This document shows positions 19,610 through 31,213 of a stretch of 64,000 bases of DNA, piece after piece. Each line of letters begins with the position of its first letter. The first letter of the stretch is position 1. A program made the translations under genes and the position numbers. The notes under the pieces were generated by a model. That model was not told the origin of the DNA and did not search any database. It saw only the letters and a program-made list of their open reading frames with translations. The stretch spans positions 63,075,089-63,139,088 of the forward strand of contig NC_080671.1 in assembly GCF_030247195.1 (NCBI RefSeq). Direction: 5' to 3'. Source of the stretch: Topomyia yanbarensis. Taxonomy: Eukaryota; Arthropoda; Insecta; Diptera; Culicidae.

Positions 19610-20368
19610 TGCACTACTCAGAATCGGAGGTGCTGCAAATGCCCACCACACAATTTGGTGCGAATGGAGTCGAACAAATCTGCGTATACTTAATGTAAGA
19701 AATCGATCAACATCTGCACGATCTGGCAGAGAAGAGGTGTTAGATGTAACTCTCTGCTCTGACAGTATTACACGTGAGTTGGCAAACTGGGTCGCACCCA
19801 ACAAGCTTGAACCGTCGTTATCTGACGGTAACTACATCATTACTGATCCTTTAAACGGCTCGCTAGACATCACATATCGTAATCCCAAATCTACGAAGAG
19901 GCCTTAGCTATTAGATTTCATAGACATTTTCCAACGATTGAATCTCCAAGCGACTTGGATGAGGTTGTGGATAAAAAAAAACTCACTCATAGTGGCAGAA
20001 TACAAAGAGGCTTGTCCGCTTCGGGTTATACCTGTTTCTAGAGGAACACCTTGGTAGAATACCGTGATTGTTAGACTCAAAAAACTATGTAGAAGAGCTT
20101 GGATTCGGGAGTGTGTATTTAAGATAGCTCGCAAAGCATACAGAAATGCCCACCGATCCTCTGGGCGAAGTGGTTGGAAAAGCTTCTGCACAAATGTCTC
20201 AAGTCTCAACGAGACTAGTAGAATTAATAAATTATTTTCGAAATCGAAAGACTTTCGTGTCAGTTCGATTAAAATGGCTAACGATGAATACTCAGTCTGT
20301 CAAAGATGTAGTGCTCAACTGTCGTTTTGACATACACTTTAAGGCTGTACGGAGTCATCACCGACGAC
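19610..20368 (+). pseudogene. LOA-type ORF2 fragment: endonuclease C-terminal part and linker
   Basis: The frames give IGGAANAHHTIW (equivalent to IGSDGNAHYIIWGSSDIN of copy B), LRILNVRNRSTS, REEVLDVTLCSDSI, then WKSF...NETSRINKLFSKSKDFRVSS (20170-20270). The first block holds the endonuclease Asp-Asn pair, with the Asp lost. Several frameshifts are present, and it is cut at 20368 by the 7-kb hAT-like insertion. Confidence 0.75.
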
Positions 20369-23300
20369 CAGGGTGGCCAATCCTACGGATTTTTGTCAAT
20401 TCAACGGATCTACGGATAAACTCGTGAAATCTACGGAATTTTCGTAGCATGTTCAGAGTTCTACGAAAGTTTAATAAAAATAATGCGCATTAAATTTTTT
20501 CCGCTTAACCATTGTTACTCTTCTTGGCACTTAATATCGGTTCACTTTTCTTGATATTTCTTAACTCTGACAGGAAATATTCGATCAAACATGCTTTGCT
20601 AGATTGAATACCAAAACTAATCGAACTGAAACTGGTTGATGCATTAGAGCAGGAATAAACGAGATTACCGAATAATATTTGAATTGATTATTTTTTCCGA
20701 ATGTTGATTTGACTGGTATTCATTCTAGTACATTTAAATTAAACAGCTCAAAAACACACTTGTTCATTTGGAGTACAGACTAACACGAATTATGAATAAT
20801 AAAGAAAAATGTGGAATGATGTTGCCACCCATTTCGAGCCAACATTATCGTGGACGCGGATAATTTCTTCATTGCTACGAAAATACATTAAATACTATCG
20901 CATCCTTTAACTGAAATTCATTGGATTTCTCAACATTGCTATGACTGATCCAATCAAACCGAACCAAATTAAACAAACTACGCTATGCACCCATCGAGGA
21001 TACATGTTGCCACTGTAATCAGACGCTACACATTGCACAGAATATGCCAAGTTAAACGCATTACTACAAAAACGGCATCTAGCACCACCAAACCAAAAGC
21101 CAGCCGCATCCGCGAGGAATGATCGTGATCGTGACCCGTGAATGATCCTCACGATGCCGCTGGGAAGCAAACAAATGTTTCCCGTGAAAGAAGGTCTCCA
21201 CAATAGCAATAGCAAGTTGCATACAAGAGATATAACGGGCAATCAATAATGTTTCTTGTGCATTTTTTTCAATTGCGTTATTTTGATAACTGAATTGACT
21301 ATGATCGTATTTTTTTTATTATTTCAATTTTCTTTACAATTTCATCATGCAACAATATACTCTCATACTCTTGAATGTTTTTAAAAGTTTGGAATTTTTT
21401 TAATTAAAGATGACTTTGGTTAAGTAAACTTTTTGCAGTTTGCTGCCAAGAAACCATCTATTCAAATAGAGTTGACCTGTTAATAAATAGTAATTCAAAT
21501 AAGCTGAACTGCCTATTCGATATGGTAAAAAGTCCAATGCATCCTAAAAAGTGACAGTGTAGTGTAGGCCGATCATCGATGAACCCAACAAATTATTTTA
21601 ATCGGAGAAATAATATATTTACGAAGAATGTGAAACAAATATTGGGAGACTTTTCGCAACCAGAAAATTTTCAAATGCTCGCGATATAATTTTTTCTACT
21701 CTATTTAAAAATCCCAATGAAGTGCATTTTGTAGTGTAGTACTGAATGCGACTTCGAAAACTTTCAACATGTTCCAAGAAGTTGTTCAAATATCTTTGCA
21801 ATTTAAAGTCGGATCTTCATTCCGGAATCAGGTGTTTGACACTTTGGAATGTTAAGTGCTGATAAATATAAGTGACTAACAATTCAACAGTGTTGGGGTT
21901 TCTGCTATATTTACACGGCTCTCGATTGTAATATTTGCTCCTTAGAAGATAAACCCTGGATCCGGAAGTATCACTTGCGAACTCATCATCTGTTTGTTGT
22001 TTTCCAGACAGTGTACAATTCAGAGCAACAAAACGAACAGTGTTGTCAGATAGTGATTTGATATAGCTTTCCGACAAATTCGTTTGTGACGTTAGATGTC
22101 TTGGAGCAGAGCGATACACTTCCTGATTTGTTGGCAAGAGTTCTCAAAAGTGTGATGCTAAAAACTAGTGTACAAAGGAACAGCAATATCATTACGAGAT
22201 CTCAGAGTTTTCTTGACTTTCAGATAACATAAACACCATTGGAGTTGATCGTAGAGCAGTTGAAGAGGCTTTTGTACCCTCTAAAAGAATGGCTGTCAAA
22301 ATCGGACTGACTATAAGCTGGCCGATGAAATCCAGGCAGCCCACACAGCGTTGGTTCCGGTGTAGAAATGGATGTGGTACATTATTGTCGAAGATATCAG
22401 CGAGATAAAACGCGGTTTGCGGTTGAAAATAGGATCTGCGGTTTGCGTATTCAACTGCAATCCCTTAGATTAAGGACGTGCACAACACTTTTTCCTAACA
22501 GAAGAACGTAGACAGATTGTGGACTGATTGGTGTGTACAAACATGAGGATCAATTGTTGCCATAGCCAGGGCCGGCGAAATGCGTGGGTAGTATGGGTAG
22601 TACTTCCCACTCGAAAATTACCGAGGGGGGAATTACCCACTCGAAAGTTTGGAACAAACAAAAAACTAAGAATAACAACGTATGTGTGTATATTTTTTAT
22701 TCAGATACAAATTTCATTGCTTTACAATTTTTTTTTGAGAATATGGGATAGTAATTTGGATTTGTTTGAAATTTGGAATTATTTCTTATATTTATACTCA
22801 TGGGAATACATTTTGACACATCTATACCTCAATACAAGGATTTCAGATCGATAGACAAATAATATTAATGCAATTTTGTTCAGACTATGGGATGCAGTTA
22901 GAAATATTTTTATGGACAATATATACATTTTGTAATGTTTTAACATTAACAATCATTTGATTAAAAATTGGAACAAGGAGAAACAATAACTAGATAATCA
23001 GTAGACTTTTTATAAGGAAAGCAATAGATTGTTGATTCCAACAAACTGGGAACTCTTGGGATCGTATTTGCAGGTAGATGTTCAGCAAGTCAACCAAAAG
23101 AGAAGATATAAATATATTTGGAGGGTAGCCAGCACATCTCGGACTAGAACCATGTCGAAGGGATTCGTTTTTCCAGAGATCTGGCGCTACACACATAAAA
23201 AGTAGTGTAAATTTACGTCTCCTGACCATGACATATACGAGCATCAAAAATTACATAGCTTTACGTTTGATTTTAATTTAACATGTTGAATTTTGCGAGT

Positions 23301-23509
23301 CACGTAATTTTACTCCACATATGACGTTTGTTTAAAATGTGAAGGAGTGTAATTTAATGGAACTGCGCCTAGAAAGTACATCTTTCATGTAAAATTAAAC
23401 AAAACACGGTTATATTTCGTCAATTAAGGTTTGTTAAATTGTGGCAAGTTTGGAATTACCTCAACAGTAAAATTCAGATTTTTTTGGTGTGTAGAATACT
23501 AGGCGCATG
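20369..23509. other. AT-rich interior of the 7-kb insertion, no gene
   Basis: Short frames only. A GC-richer patch at 21060-21240 and a repeated TACCCACTCGAAA-like motif at 22600-22650 are the only local structures seen. Confidence 0.4.
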
Positions 23510-23660
23510 ACCCGACAACATGTTTAATGTCGCGATAGCTTTCATTGCAAGCGCAGAGAACACTCTCCACCACCCCAATACGCTGGAGATGCGCATTTAA
23601 CGTATAATGATTGCCACCCGAAGAAAGTCACGACCTTCATCCTTCCTTTTTAACTAAGGT
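23510..23660 (-). pseudogene. I/LOA-type LINE C-terminal zinc knuckle fragment
   Basis: On the minus strand the frame reads GGNHYTLNAHLQRIGVVES followed by LCACNESYRDIKHVV. This is the Cys-Cys-His-Cys tail region found after RNase H in I-type LINEs, and it is close to the better preserved one at 33271-33711. It is a short fragment without a start or end. Confidence 0.65.
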
Positions 23661-24544
23661 TGGTTGATGCCTTTGGGATTCCTAAACTTCCATTATCCCA
23701 CGAAATTTGCCAATTTTCGAGCGTCCTCTGACAAGAAATACTAAAAAATTCGTTAAAGCTGTGCGACCTTTCACAAATAGTTCCTTGCAATGCCTAAGTG
23801 TCCACCTTCTCATTACCATTCTAATCTAAGTGGCATCTTTCTCATTACCCGAAATAGAACAATGCGAAAGAACTCAAACTAATAACGATTTTAACATAAA
23901 AAATCTAGGAGCACCTTTTCTTCAGGAAAATGACGTATGCTTTCCATGCTCCATCGATCGAAGCGCCTACTGTAACGATATGGTCATGGTTGTATAAACC
24001 ATAAGTTTTCTGGGGAGAATGATTAGCGCGAGTATCTTTGCTGTCAGATAAATTTGTGTATTTGAAGAACAAATATTACGTTTTTTACATTATTATATTT
24101 TGATCGCGAAACGTCTTTCATTTGAATGTGAATCAACGTGGAATGCTGTTGTCGCCGATAAAAGATTCTTAGTTCCATGTATTCCGATCAAAGCCTGAAT
24201 CGAGTACACAGCGTAGGGCCCAGCTTCCAGACGAAATATTGATTCTCTCGTTAATCAGTTGACGAACCGGTGCCAATAACCACGTTTTTCAGTTTTAATC
24301 AAGTTTTTCATTTGCGTTTCTAAAGTCGCGAGTAGTCGAAAAAAACTGGGCGATACGATGTTCAAAAAGTCCTTATAGCACCATTTCGCATACAATTCTG
24401 AGCACTCTCTGACAATAACAGAGTGGAAAACCGTCCACGGTTTCTAGCGCCGAATATTCGTTTCGTCTGAGCTTTAATCGCTGTGTAAAGAATCCAGCCA
24501 GTAAAAACGTTGGAGACTTAAACCAGAAGAATTTCTTATTTTGA

Positions 24545-24847
24545 TTAGATTGTTTCGGATATAGTAGACGCCTTGCTCCTTCGATCAATGAGCACACTAA
24601 TGAGGTAGAGTACAACGACAAATCTAACGTGCTTGGCCGTGCTGGCAGGCATTCGTTTCATTTCCACTGTATTCAAGATGGTCATATTGTAATTGTCGCG
24701 AATATCACTCAGTAAGATAGATCGGTTATCAGAATGAAGACAACCCCATGGCATAGCGTTGGAGTTGAAGTCTTCTAGAACCAGATAAGGTGAAATGTAT
24801 ATGGAAACAATATCAATAAATCTTTGTCTATGATTCGGATTTAACAA
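24545..24847 (-). pseudogene. LINE endonuclease fragment
   Basis: On the minus strand about 100 open codons contain YLVLEDFNSNAMPWGCLHSD, NRSILLSDI and NMTILNT. This matches the GDFNSH...WG...DNR core of LINE endonucleases, with Gly of GDFN changed to Glu and the His to Asn. It lies in the same orientation as the zinc-knuckle fragment at 23510-23660, so both may come from one deleted I-type element. The stretch between them is diverged. Confidence 0.65.
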
Positions 24848-24959
24848 GCGACATTATCCACACCGTGCTTTATTTCTACAATGGGCTCGTTGTTTGAAAC
24901 GACGGCAGTCCATGCCCCGCAAGGCGAACAAATAGACGAGCCCCGTCCAAAAGAACAAA

Positions 24960-25772
24960 TTTTAGAAGAACAAATCCGGAGAAAGGCTTGAAATGATGCT
25001 GATGGAAAATAAGTTTTCTTTTACTCCTCGATTTTTGCTGAACGCAATTGCTTGCATACAAGAATTTTCACTGACTGAAGCACAGGGATCTGGAAGGAGC
25101 ACTCCTTATTTCGCAATTAAGGCCCTTCTCGGAGACTACATCATTAATCTCTACTTCCCGGGCGGGTACGTAGACAAAATACTTTTTCGTATACGGTCGA
25201 GTGTTGTTTAGTTAGATCACGCGATATATCGATAATGTTAAATGGCTTGTCTTTGGTTCGGAAGTAGACCATCCAGGGGACGGTTGTATTAGATATAATT
25301 AGCATCGAAAATGAGACTTATCGGCATTATTATTGCCATCGGAGAAATATTCAAAACGACCTCCACTACCTTCCCATTAGTCAACATTATCATGCGGGCT
25401 TCAGTACCCGCGAAAGGAAGGTTTTATAGCAGGGAACGGAATATTAAAACAAATAAATTTAAAAGAATGGAGTAATTGGTACTTAGCTGTGGAACATTTG
25501 TAGTATTTGTATTCAACACACACACAATTTCGCTGAGCCGTCAGACATACAGCCTTGTTAACAAAAGGTGTTTCCAAATAGCCACCAGATATTATCAGGG
25601 AATTTTAATTTTCACTTGCACACTCCATAGCTGAGTTTTCGTCAGTACGGGGAGAATTCACTCCGAATCTTACTACCCACTCTGGCTCTGGCCATAGCAA
25701 TGCCTATAACGCATGGCAGACTGTAGTTGGCCGGACTCGTAACTAGTATGCCAACCAAAGATATGTTCAGCT
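24960..25772. other. Interior of the 7-kb insertion, nothing recognised
   Basis: Short frames without motifs on both strands. No terminal repeats were seen. Confidence 0.35.
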
Positions 25773-26192
25773 GTGAACCTGGATGAGGCTGTTGACGGTA
25801 GTGCAGATTCCGCACTCGGAAAAAAGGTGCTTGTGAATCTCTTTCGTTCAAGACTGGAACCAAACCTTAGGCAGAAATCGTCATGCAACCGAAAAGATGA
25901 TGGATTTTTTTCGAACAAAGGAGGTATATTCGACTTTGCAAGAAAGGTACTTCGTTCTAATGCAGAAAACTGTGCACAACGTGTCGCCGGAGAGCTAAAT
26001 ATTTCACTCACATTTAGCGATAAATTTACAGGTGCACTAGTGCCATGCAAAAACAAGTGTCTTGGATCAAACAGAATCAAACTCGTTTATTCTTTTAAAG
26101 AATCCGCCGTATCCGGAAAAGAGGCGATAATTGAGATTATACAAGCAGCAGAGCATTGGGCAACAGGACTGAAGACAAGTAACAGTGATTAG
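25773..26192 (+). other. Unrecognised 140-codon open frame
   Basis: The longest frame in this part of the insertion. The segment FARKVLRSNAENCAQRVAGEL, read loosely, looks like a helix-turn-helix region of a transposase, but no catalytic motif follows. A comparably long frame lies on the opposite strand (25673-26080), so the open frame may be chance in a GC-richer patch. I do not assign a function. Confidence 0.25.
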
Positions 26193-26439
26193 TATTCATA
26201 AACTGGAACAACCAGCTTTCGACCACAATTCGCAGTGGCCGATTGCGTTACTAGTTTACTTCTCCTAGACTTTTTGTTTAAGGCAAACGATTTGTTATCA
26301 AACCTCTATTTGCCTTTCGCAAAGGGAAGGGTACTGACGATTGCCTTACACTGCTTTCAACAAAAATTCAAATAGTCCACTAACTTCGGTATCTTTATCA
26401 ATTTATCAATATTAGTAGGTTCAATGATAATGGTTCCGT

Positions 26440-26800
26440 TTATGTCACAGAATTAGCTTGTGCGATGGTGGTTCCAATATTCCTAAGGTATGATTGGCAT
26501 GGTTGGAAGTGTTGAAAGCAGGCCGTAATTCCAATCTCGTGATGTCCAGCCTTAATTAATATATCCACCATGTACATATTTTTCATATCGGACACACTGA
26601 TAGGAAACTATCGTGGCAAGGGTTACCAAGACATCGAGCACGCTATTTTGGTGTATTCAGAATGTAGTGGTGAATGATCAGAAGATTCGTTAAGAGTTTG
26701 GGGAAGACCACCCGATGTCCATATTCGTGATACCTTGGTCAGACGGGATCTGCCGTACATGTCATTGATCCATAATTCTTTGATGATCGTAAATATGTTA
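26440..26800 (+). pseudogene. I-type LINE C-terminal fragment
   Basis: The plus-strand frame gives GYQDIEHAILVYSEC, LRVWGRPPDVHIRDTLV and RRDLPYMSLIHN, collinear with GYHDIEHVVWSCTEY, LQVRGRPIHVPVRDILA and YRDPLYMELIYH at 33271-33711. The zinc-knuckle cysteines are mostly lost. It is opposite in orientation to the LINE fragments at 23.5-24.9 kb, so it is a separate insertion. Confidence 0.65.
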
Positions 26801-26829
26801 ATGTATGGTCTGGGATCTTTTTAGAATTA

Positions 26830-27364
26830 ATTACTTCTCAAAGGTGGAACCATCATATGTTCGGTTTCTTGCATATGCCAGCTACCGAGTTTCATTTTAT
26901 ATTCAGGCTGAGGTAATAGCGACGGCATATTAATGCTTGCATGTTTGCATTCTCTCTGGCGAGCCGATAAAAATACTGTTCTCTCCACTCGCAGGCCGAG
27001 TTTAAAATAGAGTTGGTGTTCGTTCTTCTGAATGTAAAGAGTTATAAGCAAATTTAATAAAGTCATGATTGTTTTTCAATTCGATTACGATAACACAAAC
27101 AATCGTAACTTATAAAGAGAAAATCTTTACCATAATTGCGTTGTTTCATTAATTGGTAATTTCAGCGAAAATAAAAAAAAAAACTGATTCCTGGTATAAA
27201 GACAAAATATAAACAATGTCCCAATGGCAAACTGAAAAATATTAAAACAAATTACTGAAAAAACCATAAAGATCCAATTCACCTCCATATTGACACGAGA
27301 AAGTGAATAGTAGCAAGTAGAAGAAAATCGACGGATCTAACCTCATGCAAAAGTGATCATACTG
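26830..27364. other. Right part of the 7-kb insertion, AT-rich
   Basis: No gene or tandem repeat seen. It ends in GTGATCATACTG at the insertion border. Confidence 0.35.
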
Positions 27365-28148
27365 CCGACGACTGCCCCTGAGTTCTTTTCAAGTAGCTCT
27401 GATCCTTGGGAAATTGTTAGTAGAATTGTGACAACCGAATCGCTCAAATCGGATTGGAAGTTTTCATTCATATAAGTTTGCGAAAAAAATGGAATCATGT
27501 CACTTCTACTTCAAAGAGGACACGAACACTTCAAGCATACTTTTAAAAAAAGTCTTACTTGTAGTCTTGCAACAGGATGCATTCCATTAGCGTGGCGGAA
27601 AATAATTGTAAAATTCATTCCCAAAGGCTTGCTCGTTACTCATGAGGAGGCAAAGAGCTTTAGATCGATCAGTCTGACCACCCTCCTTCTCAAATCAATA
27701 AAGCGCCTAATCGACCACTATATTCGTGATGTTAGTTTGGAGGGACCATTCATAAATTACGTAACGCGTTTAGTGGGGGAGGGGGGACGACAAGTTTTGA
27801 CATGTTGTGACATAGGGGGGAGGGAGAGTAAGCTTGATGGTTACGTAACATGTTTTCACCGAAGAAAAATTTTTTTCAAGAAATTTGTTACGTAATAAAG
27901 GAGGGGGATAGAGAAATTCGTGACAGTTTGTTACATGGTGGGAGTTAATTTTGGGCAATTTTTACGTTACGTAATTTATGGATGGTCCCTAGTACAACAT
28001 GCATATAAGCGGGGGAGTTTAATACCACCCTGTTACACAATGTTGTCTACAATGTTGAATAAGCTGTTTCGTGAGGAGCTTAGGAGTTTTTCTTGATATT
28101 GAAGGTACTTTTGTCTTTCGAATCCATTTTGCAAGCAGCATACATCAT
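27365..28148 (+). pseudogene. LOA-type ORF2 fragment: reverse transcriptase start
   Basis: The frame at 27497-27760 reads LLLQRGHEHFKH, SLATGCIPLAWRKIIVKFIP, HEEAKSFRSISLTTLLLKSI and HYIRD, the first RT blocks of the R1/LOA group (the FIPK...SFRPISL type). It is then broken by the MITE at 27741-27990 and resumes with VQHAYKRG at 28000 and a frame through 28148. The equivalent in copy B is 44510-44830. Confidence 0.75.
27741..27990. mobile_element. 250-bp MITE with AGGGACC ends
   Basis: AGGGACCATTCATAAATTAC at the left and GTAATTTATGGATGGTCCCT at the right are inverted matches with one mismatch and continue into ACGTAACG. The interior is G-rich on the plus strand with repeated TTACGTAA. Against copy B, about 18 bp of the LINE are lost at the site and no clean duplication is left. 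The ends resemble those of the Harbinger-like MITE at 50106-50885 (GGGGCC...AAATGACGTAG). Confidence 0.7.
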
Positions 28149-28584
28149 AGGGTCAATTGGGGAGAGATGCTGCACATTCCTAAAAATCGATCCTGCACCA
28201 AAGTAAACCATTCAATATTCGAAGAAATCATTTTTATCAATTGCGACAAGTTTCTAAATTACTGTGAAATGGTTTACATTTAAACAAAAACGGTCATTGC
28301 GGGAGAGATGTCGCATGGGCGGGCGAGACGTCGCACCGTCGTCACAAATTGAAAAATGGCGAACAAAATTATTTTTTAGCTCCCGTTGATATTTTTTTGT
28401 GATTAGATGTCCAGCTGAGTTTCTTGAAGTTTGATTATACCTATAAATCGGCTAGCACCTACACTTTTCTTAAGGGGGTTCTACCATTTCTAGAAACATA
28501 TTTTTCTTTTGCAACCTTGTGTAACGGTTAAGTTTTAGTAACTTAATTAGGGGACTATTTTTCTATATGTTTGTACGAGCGATA

Positions 28585-30150
28585 TACACTGCTGGAAATA
28601 AAAAAGGAAACAAGTGGCACCTTTTGTTAGTAGTGGTTATTAACCGAATAAAAACAACAATGATTCTGACTTCATCATTCCTACATTATTGTATCTGAAT
28701 ACCTTGATGCTACAAACATAACTATACTTCGTATTCACACATACTTCCGCTGTAGTGAAGCTTGGCTGAAACTTTATAGATTTACTCTCGGAAAATAAAA
28801 AGTAAACAAGAACGTTTTAGACAAATCTGTTGTGAGTTGTCCCGGAATCCGTAGTTGTCCGTCCGTTGTAATTTGACGCAGTCGGTATCGTAGAAGTGAT
28901 AAAAAATATCAGATGTCAAATTATGTAAAATTATGTAAACATTGGCTCACTTTGAAAATATTTTTTTATATTTAGATAATGGGTCAAAAATCAGCAGAGA
29001 TTCGGAGATTGATCGTTTCTGACGTAAAAAGGAATATGAGCTATCGTGATATTGCATTAAAATATTCAATTTCGATTGGAGCGATATCAAAAATTATAAA
29101 AAAGCATGATACGCAAGGAACCGTAGAGCGAAAATCCGGAAGTGGAAGGCCTCGTAAAACCTCAATCCACACAGATCGTGTGATTCGTCGTTTAGCCCGA
29201 TCGGATTCCGACAAATCTTGCCGGATTATTCAGGAGAACTTGAACCTTGAAGTAAGCAGCAGAACTGTGAGCAACCGACTACGAGAAGCAGGGTTACAGA
29301 GTTACTTCAAAAAGAAGAAACCATTACTGCGGGAAGCAAATATCAAGAAGCGTCTGGATTTCACAAGGAAGTACGCTTCCCGTCCTATTGAATTTTGGAA
29401 GCAAATCATCTGGACCGATGAAAGTAAATATGAGCTGAAAAACACTAAGAGACGTCAGCGAACGCGTTGTTTGAAGTCAGAGCGCCTGCAATCCAGATTT
29501 ACCCAAGCAACTGTTAAGCATGGGGGAGGATCACTGCTAGCGTGGGGCTATTTTTTCCTGGAATGGAGTTGGCAATATTGTCAGGATTGATGGAAAAATT
29601 ACTGGTGAATCCTACGTGAAGATTTTGGAGGAAAATTTAAAGCCATCGCTAAGGAAAATGAATATGAGACGATATATTTTCCAGCAGGATAATGACCCCA
29701 AGCATACATCGAAGGTGGCGAAGCGCTATTTCAACTCTAAAAAAGTAAAAATGCTTGAGTGGTCACCCCAGTCGCCAGATCTGAACCCCATCGAACATCT
29801 GTTGACAATCTTGGATGACAAGATTCCAATGGATTCGCGGAAAAATCTTAATGATCTTTGGGAAGGTATGCAAGCAGCATGGGATTCGATTCCTCAGCAA
29901 ACATTGCAAAATTTGGTCGAAAGTATGCCCAAACGACTTATGGCTGTAATAGAGAACCGAGGAGGTCATACTAAATATTGAGATATTATTTACTAGCATC
30001 GATTCATTCGTAATAATTTGTTTTTAATATTGTTTACTTTTTTATTTCCTAAGCTTAATCTCTATTGGTAGAAAAAACGAACGATTCATTTCGAAAAAAG
30101 CATTAGTTTCCTGAAATTTTCGTTTTATTCCAATATTGACATCACTACAA
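28585..30150 (+). mobile_element. Tc1-type transposon (DD34E)
   Basis: The left edge is near CACTGCTGGAAATAAAAAAG (about 28590). A related block at 28785 (GGAAAATAAAAAGTAAACAA) and an inverted one at 30033-30053 (TTGTTTACTTTTTTATTTCC) suggest Tc1-like inverted repeats with internal direct repeats. The outer right end is only weakly matched (about 30120-30145), so both edges are approximate. Confidence 0.65.
28979..29981 (+). pseudogene. Tc1-family DD34E transposase with one frameshift
   Basis: Starts at the ATG at 28979. The paired-like helix-turn-helix region is at 5-45, followed by an AT-hook-like GRPRK at 56-60 and a second HTH to about 110. Catalytic D147 is in WTDES. After residue about 190 a one-base change in the T-run at 29552-29557 shifts the frame. 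The rest is intact: QQDNDPKHTS carries the second Asp and PDLNPIE the Glu, 34 residues apart. The stop is at 29979-29981. The usual length is about 330-345 residues, as here when both frames are counted. It would cut and paste the element at TA. A single homopolymer indel also leaves sequencing error as an explanation. Confidence 0.85.
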
Positions 30151-30761
30151 ATCAATGGTTTCACGAAAACTAGTGCCTGAAACTTTGAAGAATAAATCGA
30201 AGTTATTAATACTTAGATACATATCGCCCGTTTTAAATTTAATAAATAAACTCATAATCGTATATGTCACTGTGTTCATTGAATGACATTCCGATGTGAA
30301 AAAAATACTTTTTAGCTATGGATCCTTCGCCATCATGTGCGGCATCTCACCCGCAATTTTGAATTTGATACGGCATCAATCAAAATTGTAGGGGAGATAT
30401 GTCACACGAAGACATTTTCCTCTGAAATTATGGATGACTGTACTCATGATCAGAATGCTTTCTAAAAGGTCCCGGATATTCTACCGATACATGATTTACC
30501 AAAAAAAATCAAACAATTAAAAAAACGAAATTTTAATGCAGTACTGACAAATTTTCGACGCTCCGTTATGCAACTGCACGCACATAATCATTAATGAAAT
30601 TTTCGTGAGTTAATAATAAGGATTATTTTACATCTCCAGTGTATTAATTCTTCGAAAGACAATCTCACAATATCATATTACCGTATAAAGTGACCCTATA
30701 TACGACATAGAGGGAGAGTGCGGCATCTCCCCTGACGCGGCATCTCTTCCGAAATTACCCT

Positions 30762-31042
30762 ACATCACAAACTGGATACACGCAATGCTTAGCAACCGAC
30801 ATCTGGAACCTCGCATCCGATAGCTTGTTGAGGAACCCCAAAGAGCTTGGATTTCCGACATATGGTTTCACCGATGATTATCATATAATGATCACTGCTA
30901 TTTGCATTAGCACTCTTTTTTATTTGATACAATAAGCCTTATGTGCTGTTGAACAATACTGTCTACATGTTGGAATATCAGTTCATCCAAATAAAACATC
31001 AATGGTGCTTTTCACGAAACGAAGGGATACAACTATAGCGCC
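30762..31042 (+). pseudogene. LOA-type ORF2 fragment: reverse transcriptase end
   Basis: The frames give SDSLLRN, LGFPTYGFTDDYHIMI (the RT active-site box, FADD changed to FTDD), then GISVHPNKTSMVLFTKRRDT. Copy B has YELGFADDII at the same place. It is cut off by the MITE at 31043. Confidence 0.75.
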
Positions 31043-31213
31043 GGAAATATCAGTTTAGGGAGTTATAAGCGGTAAATTTTTCAAAAAAAATCAATTTTAA
31101 ATCGACGTGGGAATTCCAACTTTAGACTTTCGAGACGATTTCACGAATGTGTGCACTAATTCAAATTGATGTTTAAAACATTTACCGCTTATAACTCCTT
31201 TTACTAATATTTC
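31043..31213. mobile_element. 171-bp MITE with GGAGTTATAAGCGG ends
   Basis: GGAAATATCAGTTTAGGGAG at the left, followed by TTATAAGCGGTAAAT, has a near-exact inverted match at the right (CATTTACCGCTTATAACTCC then ATATTTCC). It interrupts LINE copy A. No clear target duplication was seen. Confidence 0.7.

Larger units (their letters stand above)
20369..27364. mobile_element. 7-kb hAT-like insertion, host to older repeats
   Basis: CCGACGAC occurs at 20361-20368 and 27365-27372. Joining LINE copy A across the gap restores collinearity with copy B at 44380-44400, so this is a genuine 8-bp target duplication. The left end is CAGGGTGGCCA and the right end read inwards is CAGTATGATCA; they agree at 7 of 11 positions, a weak hAT-type match. 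No hAT transposase was recognised inside. The interior includes LINE fragments in both orientations and a 140-codon unknown frame. It may be a composite or a deleted autonomous copy. Confidence 0.6.
28149..30761. mobile_element. 2.6-kb element with AGGGT...ACCCT ends carrying a Tc1
   Basis: The left end is AGGGTCAATTGGGGAGAGAT and the right end read inwards is AGGGTAATTTCGGAAGAGAT, followed by GCTGC or GCCGC. The flanks are ACATCAT (28142-28148) and ACATCAC (30762-30768), an apparent 7-bp duplication (possibly 8) in the RT of LINE copy A. GAGATGCCGCA/GCGGCATCTC-type motifs recur near both ends (28158, 28300-28330, 30330, 30720, 30740). The only coding part is a Tc1 transposase, which has its own termini and is probably a passenger. 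Confidence 0.7.
16925..31042 (+). mobile_element. LOA/Lian-type LINE, copy A, in four pieces
   Basis: One ancient non-LTR element. Its remnants lie in order and in one orientation at 16925-17598 (5' part and start of endonuclease), 19610-20368 (endonuclease end and linker), 27365-28148 (RT start) and 30762-31042 (RT end). The gaps are insertions with their own ends and target duplications. The pieces match copy B at 43165-46775 in the same order. The RNase H and 3' end found in copy B are missing here; the copy stops at the MITE at 31043. The LOA assignment rests on the RNase H seen in copy B and is a family-level inference. Confidence 0.8.
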
